From contig DASVWD010000157.1 of NCBI GenBank assembly GCA_036389795.1, positions 1 to 48,974 of the forward strand: a stretch of DNA of 48,974 nt, read 5' to 3'. Each line of letters starts with the position of its first letter. Within the stretch, counting starts at the first letter, position 1. Under the pieces are notes generated by a model that saw nothing but the letters and a program-made list of their open reading frames with translations, was not told the DNA's origin and did no database searches. Shown piece by piece: positions 45,642 through 48,974 of the stretch. This stretch comes from Longimicrobium sp. GTDB taxonomy: Bacteria > Gemmatimonadota > Gemmatimonadetes > Longimicrobiales > Longimicrobiaceae. The position numbers and the translations under genes were made by a program.

Positions 45642-45743
45642 ACGCTCTTGCGAGAGAGCTGTGCGGCCACGATCACCGCCGCACGGCAGGCCCGATCGAG
45701 AAGCATGGCCTCGGCGCGCCACCGCCTTCGATCGCGCGCGGCG

Positions 45744-46013
45744 TCAGGCCTGTGCGGCGGGTGTGCGGTTCCGGTGCAGGTGCCGCCGCACGGTGAGGAA
45801 CCGCCAGATCCCGAGCACCATCACGAGCGCGCCGGCCACGAGCAGGACCCAGCCCCCGCTCCGGGCGGCCGGGGTTTCGACGAACCCGAGCAGTCCGGCC
45901 CCCGCCCCGGCGAGCGCGAGCGCGGTGCGGACGTACGCGAGCAGGGTGCGCTCGTTCGCCAGGAAGGTGCGGTCGAGGGCGAGCTGGTCCCGGAGTTCGG
46001 TCTCGGATGCCAT
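45744..46013 (-). CDS. DUF202 membrane protein
   Basis: An 89-aa protein from ATG 46013 (an upstream GTG at 46028 is also possible). RDQLALDRTFLANERTLLAY followed by VRTALALAGAGAGLLGF is the DUF202 signature (LAxxRTxLAxERTxLAWxRTALALxxxG). The second helix is GGWVLLVAGALVMVLGIWRF, and the tail is basic. These are small inner-membrane proteins of unknown function, sometimes fused to polyphosphate-linked VTC domains elsewhere. It stands between the copper-oxidase-like gene and the GT39 gene, all on the minus strand with gaps. Confidence 0.93.
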   Translation of the reverse strand: MASETELRDQLALDRTFLANERTLLAYVRTALALAGAGAGLLGFVETPAARSGGWVLLVAGALVMVLGIWRFLTVRRHLHRNRTPAAQA

Positions 46014-46110
46014 GCCGCAGGATGGCACCGCTCCCGGCGGCCGGCAAGATCCGGCCTCCGGATCCCGGCGTCACGCACTTCGCACCTCGCATTTCGCACT
46101 CTCCCGCTCC

Positions 46111-48507
46111 TCACGGCCCCACCTGCACCAGCCTCCCCACCGAAGGCACCTGCCGCCCGTCCGCCAGGCGGTCGATGCCGAAGAGCATGTACCACCCCGG
46201 CGGCGCCACGCGCGCGTTCGGGGGCGCGGCCACGGTGAGCGAGCTCGTGGTCCGGCCCGTGATGGAGAGGAAGAGGTGCCGCTGGTCCGCGTTGAAGGCG
46301 TGCGTCACCGAGCCGCAGCGCACCAGGGTCACCGCGTCGATGGCCGCCGCCTGCGGCGAGCCCACGGTGAACGAGGTGCCGTAGCGCACCAGCGCCGGCG
46401 CGCTCACCGACGGGCGCGCGGCCCCCCACCCCAGGTACGGCGGCGAGTAGACCTCCAGGCGCAGCTCCTGGGTGCGCCCCTGCTTCCCGTCGTGGTTGGA
46501 GCCCGCCACCCACACCCGCCCGTCCGGCAGCAGGAGCGCCACCGAGTGGTAGACGCGGGGGACGGCGATGCTCCCCGCCGTGGACCAGGCGCCCGTCTGC
46601 GGGTCGAAGATCTCCGTGATCAGCACCGCCTGCGCGTCGGTGTCTTCCGTGGAGGCGGTACCGCCGACCACCAGCACCTTGCCGTCGGGGAGGAGCACCG
46701 CGTTGCACTGGCGGCGGCGCGGGTTGGCGCCGTGCCGGGGCGTGGCCGGCACCACGCGCCCGGTGAGCGACGCCCAGGCCGCGCCGGTGGCGCTCCCGCC
46801 CGGACCCAAATCCAGCAGCCGCGGGCTCACCTCGCCCACCTCCAGCACCCGGGTGCGATAGTCGGGCGGCTGCAGCGGCAAGAGCACCGACGACCACCAG
46901 TAGCCCACCGGGTAGCCGGTGCCGGTCGACACGGTCGTCCACGCGCCCGTGGCGGGGTTCCACTTCATGGTGTCGCCCGACATCGGGCTGGCGCACAGCA
47001 CCTCGCCGGTGGGGAGCACGTGCAGCCGCGGGTAGGTCTCGGGAACGTCGTGCCGCTCGCCCGCGCGGACCCAGCTCCCCGCGGGCGCCGGACTGGGCTG
47101 GAAGACCTCGAGCGTGGTGTTGACGTGGCGCGCGTCCCCCTCGCCCGGGATGCCGGACATGGCCAGGATGCGCCCGTCCGGGAGCGTCACCAGCGTGGGG
47201 TACCAGCGCCCGCCGGCCGGCATCGGCGCGGCCGCCGCGAAGGCCTGGGCGGCGGGGGTGAAGAGGGTGGCCTCGCGCAGGCCGCTGAAGTTCCCCTCGT
47301 GGCTGGAGCTCCCGTAGTCGTCGGTCCCCCCCGCGGCCAGGAGCCGCCCGTCGGGGAGGAGCGCGTGCCCGCTGCAGAAGAGGTCGTGGGCCGGGGCGCG
47401 CACGTAGGCGATGGCCTGGGTGGCGGGGTCCCACACGCGGGCGGTGTCGACCTGGCCGTTGTCGTTCGCGGCGGGGTCGTTCTCGCTCCCGCCGAAGTAG
47501 AGCACGCGGCCGTTGCCGAGCAGCGCCGCGTGCACCGCCAGCGCCTCGGCGTTTTCCAGGAGGAAGTTGAAGCCCACGCGGTACTGCCCGCGGTTCTCGC
47601 CCACGGGGTTCTGGACGTGGAAGACCACCAGGTCCTGCCCGCCGTCGCCCTGCAGGTCCGCCACCGCGATCCCCGCCCCCTGGTCTTCGGGGCCGAACCC
47701 GCCGGGGACCCGCGCGCCCCGGCTCCACCCGCCGGCCACGTCTCCCGCGGCGCTCAGGTTCCAGCCCACGTTGTAGAACGCCTGGTTCTCGCCCTCGAAG
47801 TCGGCCAGCTGGAAGACCACCAGGTGGCGGGCGGCGCCCACCCGGGCGATCGCCACCCCGGCGCCCTGGTGCTCCGGCAGCCACAGGCGCGACACCTCCT
47901 TCACCGGGCTCCACCCGCCGGTCACGGCCCCTACCCCGCCCGCGTCCAGGTTCCAGCCGATGCGGTAGTAGCCGTGGTTCTCGCCCGGCGGGTTGGTGAT
48001 GTGGAACACCAGCAGGTCCGGCCGGCCGTTGCCGCTGATGTCGGCCACGGCGATGTCGGCCCCCTGGTCCTCGGCCCCGAACCACCCCGGCACCTGCTGC
48101 ACCGGGGTCCACCCGCCCGTCACGTTGCCGCTGGTGTCCAGGTTCCACCCGATGCGGTAGAAGCCCTGGTTCTCGCCCGCGGGGTTGGTGACGTGGAACA
48201 CCACCAGGTCGGGGCGCCCGTTGCCGCTGACGTCCGCCACCGCGATCCCGGCTCCCTGGTTCTCGGCGCCGAACCAGCCGGGGACCGGCTTGACGTCGCT
48301 CCAGCCGCCGGTGACCTGGCCGTAGGGGTTCAGGTTCCAGCCGATCCGGTAGTAGCCGTGGTTCTCGCCGGCAGGGTTGTCCAGGTGGAACACGACGAGG
48401 TCCGGCCGGCCGTTGCCGCTGACGTCGGCCACGGCGACCGCCGCGCCCTGCGTCTCGTGCCCGAACCAGCCGGGGACGGTGAACTGGTCGCTCCAGGAAG
48501 GGTGCAT
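46111..48507 (-). CDS. Galactose/glyoxal oxidase-like radical copper oxidase with N-terminal propeller-like repeats
   Basis: A 798-aa protein from ATG 48507, with GGAGG 6 nt upstream. Residues 1-290 hold five repeats of about 52-55 residues of the FG-GAP/VCBS type, each with QGAxIAVADVSGNGRPDLVV and NPAGENxGxYRIGWNL. The rest is a Kelch propeller plus the DUF1929 C-terminal domain (WYMLFGIDRLADGRQVPSVG). All copper-radical residues of galactose oxidase can be placed: Cys378 in FCSGHALLPDG (thioether partner), Tyr436 in RWYPTLVTLPDG, Tyr653-His654 in RVYHSVALLLPDG, and His736 in VTHAFNADQRH. It should oxidise primary alcohols or aldehydes to give H2O2. No signal peptide is seen at the supported start, odd for this usually extracellular family. 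Confidence 0.92.
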   Translation of the reverse strand: MHPSWSDQFTVPGWFGHETQGAAVAVADVSGNGRPDLVVFHLDNPAGENHGYYRIGWNLNPYGQVTGGWSDVKPVPGWFGAENQGAGIAVADVSGNGRPDLVVFHVTNPAGENQGFYRIGWNLDTSGNVTGGWTPVQQVPGWFGAEDQGADIAVADISGNGRPDLLVFHITNPPGENHGYYRIGWNLDAGGVGAVTGGWSPVKEVSRLWLPEHQGAGVAIARVGAARHLVVFQLADFEGENQAFYNVGWNLSAAGDVAGGWSRGARVPGGFGPEDQGAGIAVADLQGDGGQDLVVFHVQNPVGENRGQYRVGFNFLLENAEALAVHAALLGNGRVLYFGGSENDPAANDNGQVDTARVWDPATQAIAYVRAPAHDLFCSGHALLPDGRLLAAGGTDDYGSSSHEGNFSGLREATLFTPAAQAFAAAAPMPAGGRWYPTLVTLPDGRILAMSGIPGEGDARHVNTTLEVFQPSPAPAGSWVRAGERHDVPETYPRLHVLPTGEVLCASPMSGDTMKWNPATGAWTTVSTGTGYPVGYWWSSVLLPLQPPDYRTRVLEVGEVSPRLLDLGPGGSATGAAWASLTGRVVPATPRHGANPRRRQCNAVLLPDGKVLVVGGTASTEDTDAQAVLITEIFDPQTGAWSTAGSIAVPRVYHSVALLLPDGRVWVAGSNHDGKQGRTQELRLEVYSPPYLGWGAARPSVSAPALVRYGTSFTVGSPQAAAIDAVTLVRCGSVTHAFNADQRHLFLSITGRTTSSLTVAAPPNARVAPPGWYMLFGIDRLADGRQVPSVGRLVQVGP

Positions 48508-48843
48508 GAAGGCCTCCGCATTACCGGGAAGGGGACGTGCCCGCGGGAGCCGCGGGCGGTGGGCACGCGCCGCGCAGGCACCTTCCGCGCCCCTTTCCGA
48601 GCCCGCGCCGGGCCCGCCCAACCCCCTGCGGAGGAACGGAATTACACGGAACGTCCCTCCAGTGCGCAGGACGGCCCAATGCGCGCGCTGTCCGGGATAC
48701 GTCCCTATCGAGACACCGCCGCCACAGGCCGGGAACGGATGTGCACGTGTCAAGCTTCGCGTCGCGCGCCTCCCCGGCATCCGTTTGAAACGAGCCTCTG
48801 ATACCAGATTGCCGAGCATTGTTCTGGTTCCGAACAGATTGGA
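48508..48843. other. Upstream region of the copper-oxidase-like gene
   Basis: About 340 bp with no supported gene. It carries the ribosome site just left of the start codon and presumably the promoter. There is no hairpin or repeat until the inverted repeat at 48844. Confidence 0.5.
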
Positions 48844-48925
48844 ATCACACAGAGGACACAGAGAACACGGAGGAACTGAAGACGCGATTGAAGTTTCTCT
48901 GTGTCCTCTGTGTCCTCTGTGTGAT
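48844..48925. repeat. 82-bp inverted repeat with TCACAC/GTGTGA ends
   Basis: The left arm ATCACACAGAGGACACAGAG, then AACACGGAGGAAC, faces the right arm AAGTTTCTCTGTGTCCTCTG then TGTCCTCTGTGTGAT. The last ~20 bases of each arm pair almost perfectly. It shares its end motif and CACGGAGGA segment with the repeat at 10629-10698. Confidence 0.85.
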
Positions 48926-48974
48926 GCTCTATCAGAAAGCTGTACCCGAACGATGCTCTGCAAAGTGGTATCAG

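Noticed and set aside
44929-48801. A very long plus-strand open frame of about 1290 codons
   Set aside because: It is antisense to the GT39, DUF202 and copper-oxidase genes. In such GC-rich DNA, stop codons are rare on the opposite strand, and its product is low-complexity Arg/Ala/His/Pro with no domain.

Overview
This is a window of very GC-rich DNA with dense gene packing. Most genes from 0.2 to 26 kb and from 41 to 48.5 kb lie on the minus strand. The gene set suggests a Gennatimonadota-type bacterium, close to Longimicrobium in style: many secreted S9 peptidases and lipoproteins, a YpdA-type bacillithiol disulfide reductase, SARP/BTAD regulators, a pinensin-like small peptide, and many dispersed palindromic repeats between genes. 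The phylum (Gemmatimonadota) is inferred from style, since the window has no rRNA or other phylogenetic marker except LepA and Lon. No tRNA, rRNA or CRISPR array was seen.

Layout. 0-5.3 kb: the end of a CDF metal transporter, an unknown protein, a DUF4037 nucleotidyltransferase, an ankyrin protein and a secreted His-rich PHM/SURNod19-like protein. 5.5-9.3 kb: an orphan RiPP-precursor-like peptide, YpdA, a small membrane protein and a geranylgeranyl-reductase-family flavoprotein. 9.6-14.5 kb: two lipoproteins, a DPP-IV type peptidase and a DUF433/DUF5615 toxin-antitoxin pair. 14.5-20 kb: a trans-sulfuration PLP enzyme coupled to a STAS protein, a cyclophilin, a STAS-like/HATPase protein and an Ig-like lipoprotein. 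20-26.4 kb: a PfkB sugar kinase, an overlapping FkbM methyltransferase / GT2 / ROK kinase operon, and lepA.

26.9-32.3 kb: an outer-membrane protein, then the most unusual feature of the window. Ten tandem microprotein genes (24-33 aa) form two blocks of five. Each block is preceded by a related upstream element and closed by the same 13-bp stem terminator. Block A genes are separated by near-identical 79-nt spacers that carry hairpins. A secreted S9 prolyl-oligopeptidase follows. 32.4-36.3 kb: a RAYT transposase beside four REP palindromes, a DUF1499 protein, and a divergent Lon with an intact Ser-Lys protease dyad but altered ATPase motifs.

36.3-41.4 kb is an accessory, decaying region: fragments of a NusG-like gene, an MbtH gene, a sigma-54 activator and a second lon copy, plus two SARP-type regulators and two near-identical lipoprotein peptides. 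41.5-43.6 kb: an enoyl-CoA hydratase / AtuA-like operon with small membrane proteins. 44-48.5 kb: a GT39 glycosyltransferase, a DUF202 protein and a large radical-copper-oxidase-like protein.

How the genes work together: the overlapping operons (FkbM-GT2-ROK, the STAS-PLP enzyme pair, ECH-AtuA-like and the toxin-antitoxin pair) are likely co-expressed. The rest looks like single genes separated by repeats and stem-loop terminators. All functions are read from motifs by eye; no database search was possible.
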